64,000 bases of DNA. Source: JAJKIP01 sp037200685 (lineage in GTDB: Bacteria; Bacteroidota; Bacteroidia; Chitinophagales; Chitinophagaceae). A model generated the notes under the pieces. That model was given only the letters and a program-made list of their open reading frames with translations. It did no database searches and was not told the origin of the DNA. The stretch lies in the NCBI GenBank assembly GCA_037200685.1, contig JBBCIG010000011.1, positions 135,527 through 199,526 on the forward strand, in the 5' to 3' direction. This document shows positions 37,293 to 46,026 of this stretch, piece after piece (position 1 is the first letter of the stretch; every line of letters starts with the position of its first letter). Made by a program: the position numbers and the translations under genes.

Positions 37293-38423
37293 ATGATTGT
37301 TAAGAAAATAATATATGCTCTTGCTTATACGATTTTTATTTATGGATGTACGGCTACAAAAAATCTTCCAAAGAAAAATGAAGTCATAGCTGTGATGCAG
37401 AAAGCGAATGGTTATTTCATGAGTAAATACGCCGATCCGGGTAAGCCAACTTTTGTCGGTAAGGAACGTCCCAGCAATCTCTGGACAAGAGCGGTTTATT
37501 ATGAAGGGCTGATGGCTTTATACAATGTTCATCCTGATAAATCTTATTATGATTATGCAGTGCAATGGGCTGAAAGTCATAAATGGGGTTTATGGGGTGG
37601 CGTGGCGGTTCGCAATGCGGATAACCAATGTTGTGGGCAGACCTATATTGATCTTTATTTAATAGATAAAAAAGAAGAAAGAATAAAGGATATAAAAACC
37701 TGCATGGATAATATGAAATCATCGCCGAAGATTGATGATTGGTCATGGGTCGATGCATTACAAATGGCGATGCCGGTGTTTGTGAGGTTAGGCGTACTGT
37801 ATAATGATACCAGTTATTTTAACCGGATGTATGAGATGTATTATTATACAAAACATAAACATGGAGATAATGGTTTGTATAATCCTACCGATCATCTCTG
37901 GTGGAGAGATAAAGATTTTGATCCGCCGTACAAAGAACCTAACGGTGAAGATTGTTACTGGAGCCGGGGAAATGGTTGGGTGGTAGCTGCATTGGTAAGA
38001 GTGTTAAGCATATTGCCAAAAACGGATCCGCATTATAATGAATACCTGCAGGACTATAAAGATATGCTGTCGGCGTTGCTGCCCATCCAGCGGGAAGATG
38101 GTTTTTGGAATGTAAGCCTGCATGACGCTACTCATTTTGCCGGAAAAGAATTAACCGGCACTTCCCTGTTTCTTTACGGCATGGCATGGGGCATTAATAA
38201 TAATATCATCGATAAAAAAACGTACATGCCTGCCGTAGTAAAAGCATGGAATGGTTTAGTGAAAGACTGCATCCATCCTGATGGAAAATTAGGCTACCAG
38301 CAGAGCACAGGAAAAGAACCCAAAGATGGGCAACCTGTTACTTACGATAAAATACCCGACTTTGAAGATTACGGATTGGGTTGTTTTTTATTGGGTGCAA
38401 GTGAAGTGTATAAATTGAAATAG
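37293..38423 (+). CDS. GH105 unsaturated rhamnogalacturonyl hydrolase, lipoprotein
   Basis: A 376-residue (alpha/alpha)6-barrel protein with a lipoprotein signal (FIYGCTATK, Cys19 region). GH105 segments are WTRAVYYEGLMALY, DDWSWVDALQMAMPVFVRLG, WSRGNGWVVAALVRVL and TGTSLFLYGMAWGI. It would remove the unsaturated galacturonic acid from lyase products, periplasmically or at the cell surface. It is distinct from the GH105 at 23218, which is secreted without a lipobox and diverges strongly; two different enzymes suggest two subsites or substrates. A strong terminator follows 140 bases downstream. Confidence 0.86.
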   Translation: MIVKKIIYALAYTIFIYGCTATKNLPKKNEVIAVMQKANGYFMSKYADPGKPTFVGKERPSNLWTRAVYYEGLMALYNVHPDKSYYDYAVQWAESHKWGLWGGVAVRNADNQCCGQTYIDLYLIDKKEERIKDIKTCMDNMKSSPKIDDWSWVDALQMAMPVFVRLGVLYNDTSYFNRMYEMYYYTKHKHGDNGLYNPTDHLWWRDKDFDPPYKEPNGEDCYWSRGNGWVVAALVRVLSILPKTDPHYNEYLQDYKDMLSALLPIQREDGFWNVSLHDATHFAGKELTGTSLFLYGMAWGINNNIIDKKTYMPAVVKAWNGLVKDCIHPDGKLGYQQSTGKEPKDGQPVTYDKIPDFEDYGLGCFLLGASEVYKLK

Positions 38424-38563
38424 AGTGGATATTTTCTTAAAATCAGCGGAGAATTTTTGACAAAATAGGAGACGAGTTGAACAGGACGGGAAAAAAAAGA
38501 TTGTCTATCATAAACCATATTTTGATTTTCGTTTGAGTAAGCAGAGTTCGTTTAGCATTTAGG

Positions 38564-38589
38564 AAGGGGCCAGCGAAAGCTGGCCCCTT
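38564..38589 (+). terminator. Rho-independent terminator
   Basis: AAGGGGCCAGC (38564-38574) pairs over 11 bp with GCTGGCCCCTT (38579-38589) around a GAAA tetraloop, followed by ATTTTTAA. It lies in the 300-base gap 38424-38723 between GH105 and the DUF1080 gene, 140 bases beyond the GH105 stop. The rest of the gap shows no gene; a short RNA ending here is possible. Confidence 0.85.
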
Positions 38590-38723
38590 ATTTTTAACCC
38601 ATCCATTCATAAAATATTTTCTTACATTGACAAGGAATTCAGGCATGGATGAAATAAAAACCTGCCGATTACTTACATTCGATATTCATTCCAGGAGAAA
38701 ACATTATTTATATTTTTTCTATT

Positions 38724-40532
38724 ATGATTCAAAGAATTTTTGACGATTTGCTGCGGGGCTCTATTAAATTTATTTGCATTTGTTCAGCTATGTTAATCGT
38801 ATCTGCGCCCCGTGCACAAACACTTGCTCTAACCGATCTTTCTTCTTATAAACCAGCGTCCGGTAACTGGCATATAGCAGGCGATGTAAAAGCGGATTTA
38901 AACGGCAATAGTCTCGTGCCATCACCAGGCACAGGTATCCTGTTGAGTATCCCGGAAGGAACGAATGCAGATTTATTTTCTGTCCAGGAGCACGGCGATG
39001 CTGATATTGAATTGGATTATTTGATGGCGAAAGGATCTAACTCCGGTATTTACCTGCAGGGAAGATACGAGATACAATTATTAGATAGCTGGGGTGTGAT
39101 AAACCCGAAGGCAGGTGATAATGGCGGCATCTATGAACGTTGGGATGAAAGCCGCCCCGAAGGACAAAAAGGATACGAAGGCTATGCACCGCGGCAGAGT
39201 GTAAGTAAGGCGCCCGGCTTATGGCAACACCTGAAAATTTCTTTCCAGGCGCCGGTATTTACCAATGGTGTAAAAACAGAGAACGCTAAAATACTCCGCA
39301 TAGAATTAAATGGAGTATTGATACATGAGAACATTGAACTGTTTGGTATTACCCGTGGAGGAATAGAAGGTGAAACAGTAAGCGGGCCGCTGCGTTTGCA
39401 GGGAGATCATGGCGCTGTTGCTTTCCGCAATATTATGCTCACAAAATACGGTAAGCAAAAGCCAGCAATAAATAACCTCAGTTACGGAATATATAAAACG
39501 TCAATAGATAAAGAACCCGATTATGCCAAAGCAGTGGCACAGGCAAAAGGAACTTCATCCGTGCTTACATCCAACTTCAATGGTTTACCTGACAGTTTTA
39601 TTTTACATTATGCAGGCACATTGAAAATAACAGAACCGGGTGAATACAATTTTGCATTAAACACTGCAGGCGGCAGAGGTATTATCAGGATCAATAAACA
39701 GGAACTGGCCGGTTCAAGACGTATGAGGGTTACATTGCCCGCCGGCGATCTGCCATTTGAATTAACTTATTTAAAATTCGCCGATTGGGCCACGCCTTCT
39801 ATAGGGTTGGCGGTTTCCGGGCCGGGCATCCGTGAATATTTTATTACTGATGCAAATAATGCAAGCACTGAGATAACAGACCCGATACTAATCACCGCTC
39901 CAGTCAATACATTGCTGAGAAGTTTTATAGATATTCCCGGTTCAAGGGTGACACATGCTGTGTCTGAGGGCAGTCCCGAAGGGATACATTATACGTATGA
40001 TATGGATAATGGTGCAATCGTGCAGGTTTGGCGTGGCGGTTTTTTAGATGCAACACCGATGTGGCACGAACGTGGCGATGGTTCTTCGCGGGCAACAGGC
40101 AGTGTGCAGCGTTTTGGAAAACCGGTTTTATCAATTGCTAAACTTTCTTCACCCACTACGCCATGGACTACAGATACACTTGGTACGGGTTACCGGCCAA
40201 AAGGATATGAACTGGATGAAAAAGACCGTCCCATTTTTCATTATTTTATTTATGGTTCATCAGTAAACGATGCGGTACAGGTGCTGGAGAACAGGCAGGG
40301 ATTAAGCAGGGAAATAACTATTCAGCAAGCTGCTAATAATTTGTATGTGCGATTGGCGGAAGATAAAAATATAGAAGCCCTCGGTAATGGATTATATATC
40401 ATCGGTGATAAATCTTATTATTTGAAAATAGAAAATGCTTCCGGGGAAAAAGAATTCATAAGAGATAGTAATGGCAACAAGCAATTATTGGTGCCTGTAA
40501 AAACAAAATTGAATTATACGATACTTTTTTAA
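38724..40532 (+). CDS. DUF1080 (3-keto-glycoside hydrolase-like) protein with PA14-like domain
   Basis: A 602-residue secreted protein. The N-terminal part (about 40-240) is a DUF1080/concanavalin-like domain (NSGIYLQGRYEIQLLDSWG, GGIYERWDESRPEG, LRLQGDHGAVAFRNIML). A PA14-like beta domain follows (about 285-370; FILHYAGTLKITEPGEYNF), then a C-terminal beta-rich part. Some DUF1080 proteins hydrolyse 3-keto-disaccharides in a pathway that first oxidises the sugar. The partner is the cytochrome-c-tailed propeller protein 9 bases downstream. Its function on pectin fragments is inference. Confidence 0.75.
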   Translation: MIQRIFDDLLRGSIKFICICSAMLIVSAPRAQTLALTDLSSYKPASGNWHIAGDVKADLNGNSLVPSPGTGILLSIPEGTNADLFSVQEHGDADIELDYLMAKGSNSGIYLQGRYEIQLLDSWGVINPKAGDNGGIYERWDESRPEGQKGYEGYAPRQSVSKAPGLWQHLKISFQAPVFTNGVKTENAKILRIELNGVLIHENIELFGITRGGIEGETVSGPLRLQGDHGAVAFRNIMLTKYGKQKPAINNLSYGIYKTSIDKEPDYAKAVAQAKGTSSVLTSNFNGLPDSFILHYAGTLKITEPGEYNFALNTAGGRGIIRINKQELAGSRRMRVTLPAGDLPFELTYLKFADWATPSIGLAVSGPGIREYFITDANNASTEITDPILITAPVNTLLRSFIDIPGSRVTHAVSEGSPEGIHYTYDMDNGAIVQVWRGGFLDATPMWHERGDGSSRATGSVQRFGKPVLSIAKLSSPTTPWTTDTLGTGYRPKGYELDEKDRPIFHYFIYGSSVNDAVQVLENRQGLSREITIQQAANNLYVRLAEDKNIEALGNGLYIIGDKSYYLKIENASGEKEFIRDSNGNKQLLVPVKTKLNYTILF

Positions 40533-40541
40533 TGCTGCAAT

Positions 40542-42452
40542 ATGAAACCAAGGATCAATACTTTTTACTCAAGAATAATTATTTTTTACTCCACGCTGGT
40601 ATTGTTATTAGCACATTCTTCTTTGCAGGCGCAGGAAGCTGCTAAAGAAGAAGATTTCTTCCGCATTATGAAAGTGAGTTCTCCTGAAGGAACGTTGCTT
40701 GAAGTAGGCGGTTTGTGTACACTGCCCAATGGAGACCTGGCCGTAACTACAAGACGCGGCGATATATATATTGTAGAGAACCCCACCAGCCAGCGTCCGC
40801 ATTTTAGAAAATTCGCTTCCGGTTTGCACGAGGTATTGGGAATCGCTTATAAAGATGGCGCTTTGTATTGTGTGCAGCGTGGTGAATTGACAAAGCTGGT
40901 TGATAAAAATATGGATGGCAAGGCCGATGTGTTTGAAACTATTTACCAATGGCCTTTATCTGGTAATTACCATGAATATAGTTTCGGCCCTAAGATCGCT
41001 CCCGACGGATCTTTTTTTGTAACACTCAATCTGGGTTTTCCAAATGACTGGTGGCACCCGAAAAGTATGGTCCCCTGGCGGGGATGGGCATTGCGTATAC
41101 AGGAAGATGGTACAATGGAACCATGGGCCGCGGGAATGCGTTCTCCCTGTGGCATTAGCATGATCGATGGTGAATTATATTATACCGATAACCAGGGAGA
41201 CTGGGTAGCTTCCGGTAGCATCATGCCATTAAAGAAAGGAACGTTCGCCGGGCACCCTGCAAGTCTTGTTTGGGATACGGCTGCTAATTCGCCGGTAAAA
41301 GTAAAACAGGAACAAATTTTTTCTATGATCAGCGAACGGCGTGAATATGATAAAGAAGGCAGGCCTGTAAAACCGCAAAACATCGTGAATGAAAAATTCA
41401 TGACGAAAGCGGATATGAAAAAAAATATCCCCGAATTGCAATTGCCATTGGTATGGTTGCCACACGGTATACTTGGCATTTCAACTTCTGAAATAGTGAA
41501 GATACCGCAGGGCGCATTTGGCCCGTTCCAGGGGCAACTGTTAATAGGCGACCAGGGGCAAAGTATTTTAAGCCGTGTATTTCTTGAACAGGTAAAAGGA
41601 GAATGGCAGGGCGCCGCATGGATGTTCCGCAGCGGTTTTCAATCCGGAACTGTTCGCATGAGCTGGGCGAAAGACGGATCACTCTTCGTGGGAGAAACCA
41701 ATCGTGGTTGGGGTTCTGCCGGCGATGCCAACGAAGGTTTGCAGCGCCTGGTATGGAATGGCCGCATACCATTTGAAATGCGTACCGTAAAAGCAATGCC
41801 TGATGGTTTTGAAATTGAATTTACCAAACCTGTTGATAAAAAATATGCGGAAGACGTCGCTTCTTATTCGGTGGAAAGTTTTACATATAAATATCATGCG
41901 GTGTACGGAAGTCCCGCCGTTAATAATTTAAAATTAAAAATAAGGGGCGTGAAAGTTTCACCTGATGGCATGCGTGTACGTATCGTGGTGGATAATTTGC
42001 GCCAGCAGTATATTCATACCATTACGCTGGAAGGTGTCAGGGATAAAGAGAATGCGTATTCGTTGGTGCACCCGACAGTTTATTATACATTGAACAATAT
42101 ACCCGAAGGCCAAAAACTTTCACAAACTGAAATCAGCACAAAGAATTCAGCGCTGACAAAAAGTACGGGTGCGGTTACAGGTTCAACTGGTTTAACATAC
42201 ACTGCTGTAAAACCTTTGCTCACGAAATACACTTGTGTTTCCTGTCATAATCCTACCAAAAAACAAGTAGGACCTTCTTTTACCGATATAGCCAACAGGA
42301 AATATACCAGCGAAAAAATGATACAACTCATTTATAATCCGCAGCCGCAAAACTGGCCGGGCTATGCAGTATCAATGCCGCCGATGAGCCAGGTACCCCG
42401 GGCGGATGCACAAAGGATCGTGGCGTGGATCAGTACGTTGCAGAAGAAATAA
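40542..42452 (+). CDS. Propeller dehydrogenase-like protein with C-terminal cytochrome c
   Basis: A 636-residue secreted protein. Residues about 45-400 resemble soluble quinoprotein or glucose/sorbosone dehydrogenase-like propellers (GLCTLPNGDLAVTTRRGDIY; MRSPCGISMIDGELYYTDNQ). A C-terminal class I cytochrome c domain has the haem motif CVSCH at 565-569 and a Met ligand probably in SMPPM. A periplasmic electron-transfer or sugar-oxidising role is likely. It is coupled to the DUF1080 gene (9-base gap), a pairing expected for keto-sugar metabolism. A bidirectional terminator separates it from araA. Confidence 0.76.
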   Translation: MKPRINTFYSRIIIFYSTLVLLLAHSSLQAQEAAKEEDFFRIMKVSSPEGTLLEVGGLCTLPNGDLAVTTRRGDIYIVENPTSQRPHFRKFASGLHEVLGIAYKDGALYCVQRGELTKLVDKNMDGKADVFETIYQWPLSGNYHEYSFGPKIAPDGSFFVTLNLGFPNDWWHPKSMVPWRGWALRIQEDGTMEPWAAGMRSPCGISMIDGELYYTDNQGDWVASGSIMPLKKGTFAGHPASLVWDTAANSPVKVKQEQIFSMISERREYDKEGRPVKPQNIVNEKFMTKADMKKNIPELQLPLVWLPHGILGISTSEIVKIPQGAFGPFQGQLLIGDQGQSILSRVFLEQVKGEWQGAAWMFRSGFQSGTVRMSWAKDGSLFVGETNRGWGSAGDANEGLQRLVWNGRIPFEMRTVKAMPDGFEIEFTKPVDKKYAEDVASYSVESFTYKYHAVYGSPAVNNLKLKIRGVKVSPDGMRVRIVVDNLRQQYIHTITLEGVRDKENAYSLVHPTVYYTLNNIPEGQKLSQTEISTKNSALTKSTGAVTGSTGLTYTAVKPLLTKYTCVSCHNPTKKQVGPSFTDIANRKYTSEKMIQLIYNPQPQNWPGYAVSMPPMSQVPRADAQRIVAWISTLQKK

Positions 42453-42479
42453 ATGTTCCCGCTCTGGCAGGGACATAAT

Positions 42480-42519
42480 AATACCCCATATTTACCGGGA
42501 TGGATAAATATGGGGTATT
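42480..42519. terminator. Bidirectional terminator between convergent genes
   Basis: AATACCCCATATTTA (42480-42494) pairs perfectly over 15 bp with TAAATATGGGGTATT (42505-42519), with a 10-base loop. T-rich sequence follows on the plus strand (GGGTTTTATTTAT). It lies between the plus-strand propeller/cytochrome gene and the minus-strand araA. Confidence 0.88.
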
Positions 42520-42524
42520 GGGTT

Positions 42525-44015
42525 TTATTTATAAAAAACCTCGTTCCATCTTAACTCATTCTTCAATTGATGCAATTGCGTATTACGACCGATTAATACG
42601 AATTCAATTCCCGCCATCTCCGCGAAATCTGATAAGTATTCCGCTGTAAGATTTTGGCTATAGCAAGTATGGTGTGCGCCACCCGCATATATCCATGCGG
42701 CCAATGCATCATTCATATTGGGATAGGGCTTCCATAAAACCCTTGCTACCGGGAGTTTTGGTAAATCCTGTTTGGGTTTCACCGCTTCCACTTCATTTAC
42801 TAATAAACGAAAACGGTTGCCCATATCAATAAGAGATGCATTTAATGCAGCGCCACTATTTACATTAAATACCAAACGAACAGGATCGGCTTTTCCACCA
42901 ATACCTAACGGGTGAATTTCACACGAAGGTTTAGCGTTAGCAATGCTCGGGCATATTTCCAGCATGTGCGAGCCCAATACCATATTATTATTAGGTTCGA
43001 AATGATAGGTATAATCTTCCATGAATGAATTACCACCGGGCAAGCCTGCCGCCATTACTTTCATGGCACGGACAAGTGCCGCTGTTTTCCAATCGCCTTC
43101 GGCGCCGAAGCCATAATCATCAGCCATTAAGCGTTGGGTGGCGATACCCGGCAATTGTGTAAGGCCATGTAAATCTTCAAACGTATCGGTATATCCTTTA
43201 TAATTTCCTGCTTTTAGAAATTTGCGTAAGCCTATTTCAATCTTTGCGGCGTCACGTAAGGATGAATATTGAGCGCCATTTTTCTTTAGCGCAGCTGATA
43301 ACTTATATTCATTGTTATAGACTTCGGTTAAATCATCAATCTCTTTTTCTTTTACTTTATTAATAACAGCTACAAGGTCCCCAACGCCATGGGTGTTGAC
43401 GGAATAGCCAAATTTCATTTCGGCTTCCACTTTATCACCATCTGTCACTGCTACCTGGCGCATATTATCACCGAAGCGGACAAACTTAGCACCCTGCATA
43501 TCATTCCATGCAGCAGCTACACGGCACCAGCTATTTATTTTTTCATGAACCATTCTGTCTTCCCAATGACCGACGACAACTTTTCGGTTCAAGCGCATGC
43601 GGCTCATGATAAAACCAAACTCCCTGTCGCCATGTGCCGACTGGTTAAGGTTCATAAAATCCATATCAATACCGCTCCAGGGAATATCACGGTTGAATTG
43701 TGTATGCAAATGCAACAATGGCTTTTGAAGAATCCTCAATCCATTGATCCACATTTTAGCAGGGGAGAAGGTATGCATCCATGCGATGATGCCAATGCAG
43801 CCGGAACTGTTATTGGCTTCACGGCAAAGTGAAAAAATTTCATCAGGTGTTTTCAGCGTTGGTTTGAAAACAATCTTTACAGGGACGTTTGCTGATTTAT
43901 TCAATGCGCCGGCAATCGTTTGTGAATGTGCGGCCACCTGCTTCAATGTTTCTTCGCCATATAAATGCTGGCTGCCGGTAACAAACCAAACTTCGAATTT
44001 TTTTAGATCGATCAT
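42525..44015 (-). CDS. araA: L-arabinose isomerase
   Basis: A 496-residue AraA converting L-arabinose to L-ribulose, cytoplasmic and Mn-dependent. It has normal length and is intact throughout. Typical segments are FVTGSQHLYGEETLKQV, GCIGIIAWMHTFSPAKMWI, MDFMNLNQSAHGDREFGFI and EDYTYHFEPNNNMVLGSHML. It is the last gene of the minus-strand arabinose directon, 33 bases after the aldose epimerase. Arabinan degradation by the locus at 52.8-64 kb would supply its substrate. Confidence 0.97.
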   Translation of the reverse strand: MIDLKKFEVWFVTGSQHLYGEETLKQVAAHSQTIAGALNKSANVPVKIVFKPTLKTPDEIFSLCREANNSSGCIGIIAWMHTFSPAKMWINGLRILQKPLLHLHTQFNRDIPWSGIDMDFMNLNQSAHGDREFGFIMSRMRLNRKVVVGHWEDRMVHEKINSWCRVAAAWNDMQGAKFVRFGDNMRQVAVTDGDKVEAEMKFGYSVNTHGVGDLVAVINKVKEKEIDDLTEVYNNEYKLSAALKKNGAQYSSLRDAAKIEIGLRKFLKAGNYKGYTDTFEDLHGLTQLPGIATQRLMADDYGFGAEGDWKTAALVRAMKVMAAGLPGGNSFMEDYTYHFEPNNNMVLGSHMLEICPSIANAKPSCEIHPLGIGGKADPVRLVFNVNSGAALNASLIDMGNRFRLLVNEVEAVKPKQDLPKLPVARVLWKPYPNMNDALAAWIYAGGAHHTCYSQNLTAEYLSDFAEMAGIEFVLIGRNTQLHQLKNELRWNEVFYK

Positions 44016-44048
44016 TATAATGCTTCGTAGTTGATGATTAAAATAGAA

Positions 44049-45194
44049 TTATCTCGTGGAGAATTTATAAACTGTTGTTTGATGATACGTTTCTCCCGGT
44101 TTTAAAATAGTTGATGGAAAAGACGGTTCATTTGGGCTATCAGGGAAATGCTGTGTCTCTAAACACAAAGCCCCGTGCTTGATGTATTTCACCCCATTCT
44201 TCGTATTCGTTAATGTGCCATCCAGGAAGTTACCAGTATAAAATTGTAAGCCGGGCTCTGTTGTCCATACGTCCATTTCTCTTCCGCTGGTGGGGTCAAA
44301 TAATTTAGCGACCAGTTCAAGGGAATTACCATTTTTATTCAGTATCCAGTTATGGTCATAACCTCCGTCTACTTTAGCAATGTCTTTGCCGATTAGTTTC
44401 GCTGTTGTAAAATCCATCGGGCCGCCGGCCACCGCATCCATTTTTCCAGTAGGAATTAATTTAGCATTGACCGGTGTGTATTTATCCGCCTTGATCATTA
44501 TTTCATCGCCAAGTATAGTGGAATCTTTGCCAGCTGATAAATTGAAATAAGCATGATTTGTTAAGTTGACAGGTGTCGCTTTATCAGTAGTAGCCGAATA
44601 TTCTATTTTTAAACCATTATCAGATGATAATGAATAAACAACTTCTATATTCAGGTTGCCTGGATATCCTTCTTCACCATCTTTACTCAGGTAAGTAAGT
44701 TTAAGACTGCTGTCGCCCGCTACCTTTTCGATATTCCAATATACTTTGTCATAGCCTTTATTACCTCCGTGCAGGCTATTGCCATTATCATTTCCAGCCA
44801 GTTTATAATCTTTTCCATCTAATGTAAATTTTCCATTGGCGATCCGGTTACCATAACGGCCGATCAATGCGCCGAAATAAGGAACGCCTTTTTGTAAATA
44901 ACCATCCAATGATTCAAATCCTGTTATTACATCTCCCATTGCCCCGCTTTTATCAGGTGTAATGATTTTTGTAAGCGTCCCTCCATAATTAATAATGCTT
45001 ACCTGCATACCATTAACGTTCGTCAATGTGTATTCTGTAACGGCCTTGCCTTCATAATTGCCAAAAGGCTTTTCTGTGATGGTTGGTTTTTTTTCCATTT
45101 CGTTATTTTCTGGTTTCGGTTCATCCTTACTGCTGTCGTTATTGCAAGCAACGCAAAAGAGGAGCAAAGATGCTGTGAGGAGTTGAAGTTTCAT
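44049..45194 (-). CDS. galM: Aldose 1-epimerase, lipoprotein
   Basis: A 381-residue galactose mutarotase-family protein with a lipoprotein signal (LLLFCVACNND, Cys17 region) and an acidic linker. The catalytic core has YGNRIANGKFTLDGKDY, NLTNHAYFNL and GGYDHNWIL with the catalytic His and downstream Glu (LCLETQHFPDS). It would interconvert sugar anomers outside the cytoplasm, supplying the form taken up or isomerised by AraA. Its place between araD and araA (38- and 33-base gaps) points to L-arabinose. Most cytoplasmic GalM proteins lack such a lipid anchor, which is normal in Bacteroidota. Confidence 0.9.
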   Translation of the reverse strand: MKLQLLTASLLLFCVACNNDSSKDEPKPENNEMEKKPTITEKPFGNYEGKAVTEYTLTNVNGMQVSIINYGGTLTKIITPDKSGAMGDVITGFESLDGYLQKGVPYFGALIGRYGNRIANGKFTLDGKDYKLAGNDNGNSLHGGNKGYDKVYWNIEKVAGDSSLKLTYLSKDGEEGYPGNLNIEVVYSLSSDNGLKIEYSATTDKATPVNLTNHAYFNLSAGKDSTILGDEIMIKADKYTPVNAKLIPTGKMDAVAGGPMDFTTAKLIGKDIAKVDGGYDHNWILNKNGNSLELVAKLFDPTSGREMDVWTTEPGLQFYTGNFLDGTLTNTKNGVKYIKHGALCLETQHFPDSPNEPSFPSTILKPGETYHQTTVYKFSTR

Positions 45195-45232
45195 GTATAG
45201 ATGTTTGAGATTTTTAATGAAAAATTTATTTA

Positions 45233-45934
45233 TTATTGGCCATAATAGCTATCCGGCCCGTGTTTTCTTTCAAAATGTTTTTTTATCAAGGCTTCTTTTA
45301 ATCTCGGGGCATCGGGATTGATCTGTTCGGTGAGCCACGCCATGTGGGCGACCTGTTCCAGTACGGCGGCATTATACACTGCTTTATCGCCATCTTTTCC
45401 CCAGGTAAAAGGCGCATGGTTGCCAACGATCATCATTTCTACTTCTTCGTAGTTCAATTTTTTTTCTTTAAAGCAATTGATGATCTGGAAGCCTGTTTCG
45501 TATTCATAGTTTCCTTTTATCATTTCATCGCTCATGGGAGGGGCGCAGGGTATGTCAACGGTATTGTGGTCCGCATGTGTAGTGCCATAAATAGGAATGT
45601 CCCTCAATGATTGCGCCCATGATGTGGCATAGGTGGAATGTGTGTGAACGATAGCGCCGATCTTTTCCCAGTGGTTATATAATACCGCATGTGTTTTTGT
45701 ATCGCTGGAAGGACGAAGCTTCCCATCAATAATATTTCCGTCGAAGTCAACAATCACCATTTTCTCCGGCAAAAGATCTTTATAAGGAACGCCACTTGGT
45801 TTAATGGCGAAAATTTTATTTTTTCTGTCTGCTACACTTACGTTGCCGAAAGTAAATAGCACCAGGTTTAATTCCGGTAGCTTCATGTTAGCTTCGTAAC
45901 AAGCTTTTCTAATAGATGAATAATCTTTTGACAT
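45233..45934 (-). CDS. araD: L-ribulose-5-phosphate 4-epimerase
   Basis: A 233-residue class II aldolase-like epimerase converting L-ribulose 5-phosphate to D-xylulose 5-phosphate. Zn-ligand segments HTHSTYATSWAQ and the motif YGTTHADHNTVDIPC are present. I place the start at the ATG at 45934 (MSKDYSSIRKACYEANM): this gives the normal length, and the longer open frame up to 45988 only reads through the dispersed repeat that fills the araB-araD gap. Lies between araB and the aldose epimerase. Confidence 0.95.
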   Translation of the reverse strand: MSKDYSSIRKACYEANMKLPELNLVLFTFGNVSVADRKNKIFAIKPSGVPYKDLLPEKMVIVDFDGNIIDGKLRPSSDTKTHAVLYNHWEKIGAIVHTHSTYATSWAQSLRDIPIYGTTHADHNTVDIPCAPPMSDEMIKGNYEYETGFQIINCFKEKKLNYEEVEMMIVGNHAPFTWGKDGDKAVYNAAVLEQVAHMAWLTEQINPDAPRLKEALIKKHFERKHGPDSYYGQ

Positions 45935-45948
45935 AAGTTTTTTCAATA

Positions 45949-46018
45949 TTGCTGAGTAGCGAACAGAACGATGAAGAGTGCGACGCAACAGGCGATGATA
46001 GTAGCAATGCAGCTCGTT
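45949..46018. repeat. Dispersed repeat copy inside the ara operon
   Basis: Copy between araB and araD, plus-strand words GCTGAGTAGCGAACAGAACG, ATGAAGAGTGCGACGCAACA, GGCGATGATAGTAGCAATGC and AGCTCGTTAC. Relative to the minus-strand transcript it has the same polarity as the copies 3' of rhaB, GH39 and the sugar isomerase. It ends 15 bases before the araD start on the transcript and could affect mRNA processing or expression ratio. Confidence 0.85.
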
Positions 46019-46026
46019 ACAAAATA

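Noticed and set aside
17541..46018. CRISPR array
   Set aside because: The repeat copies are dispersed over 36 kb, differ in orientation and subtype, and have no regular spacers or cas genes.
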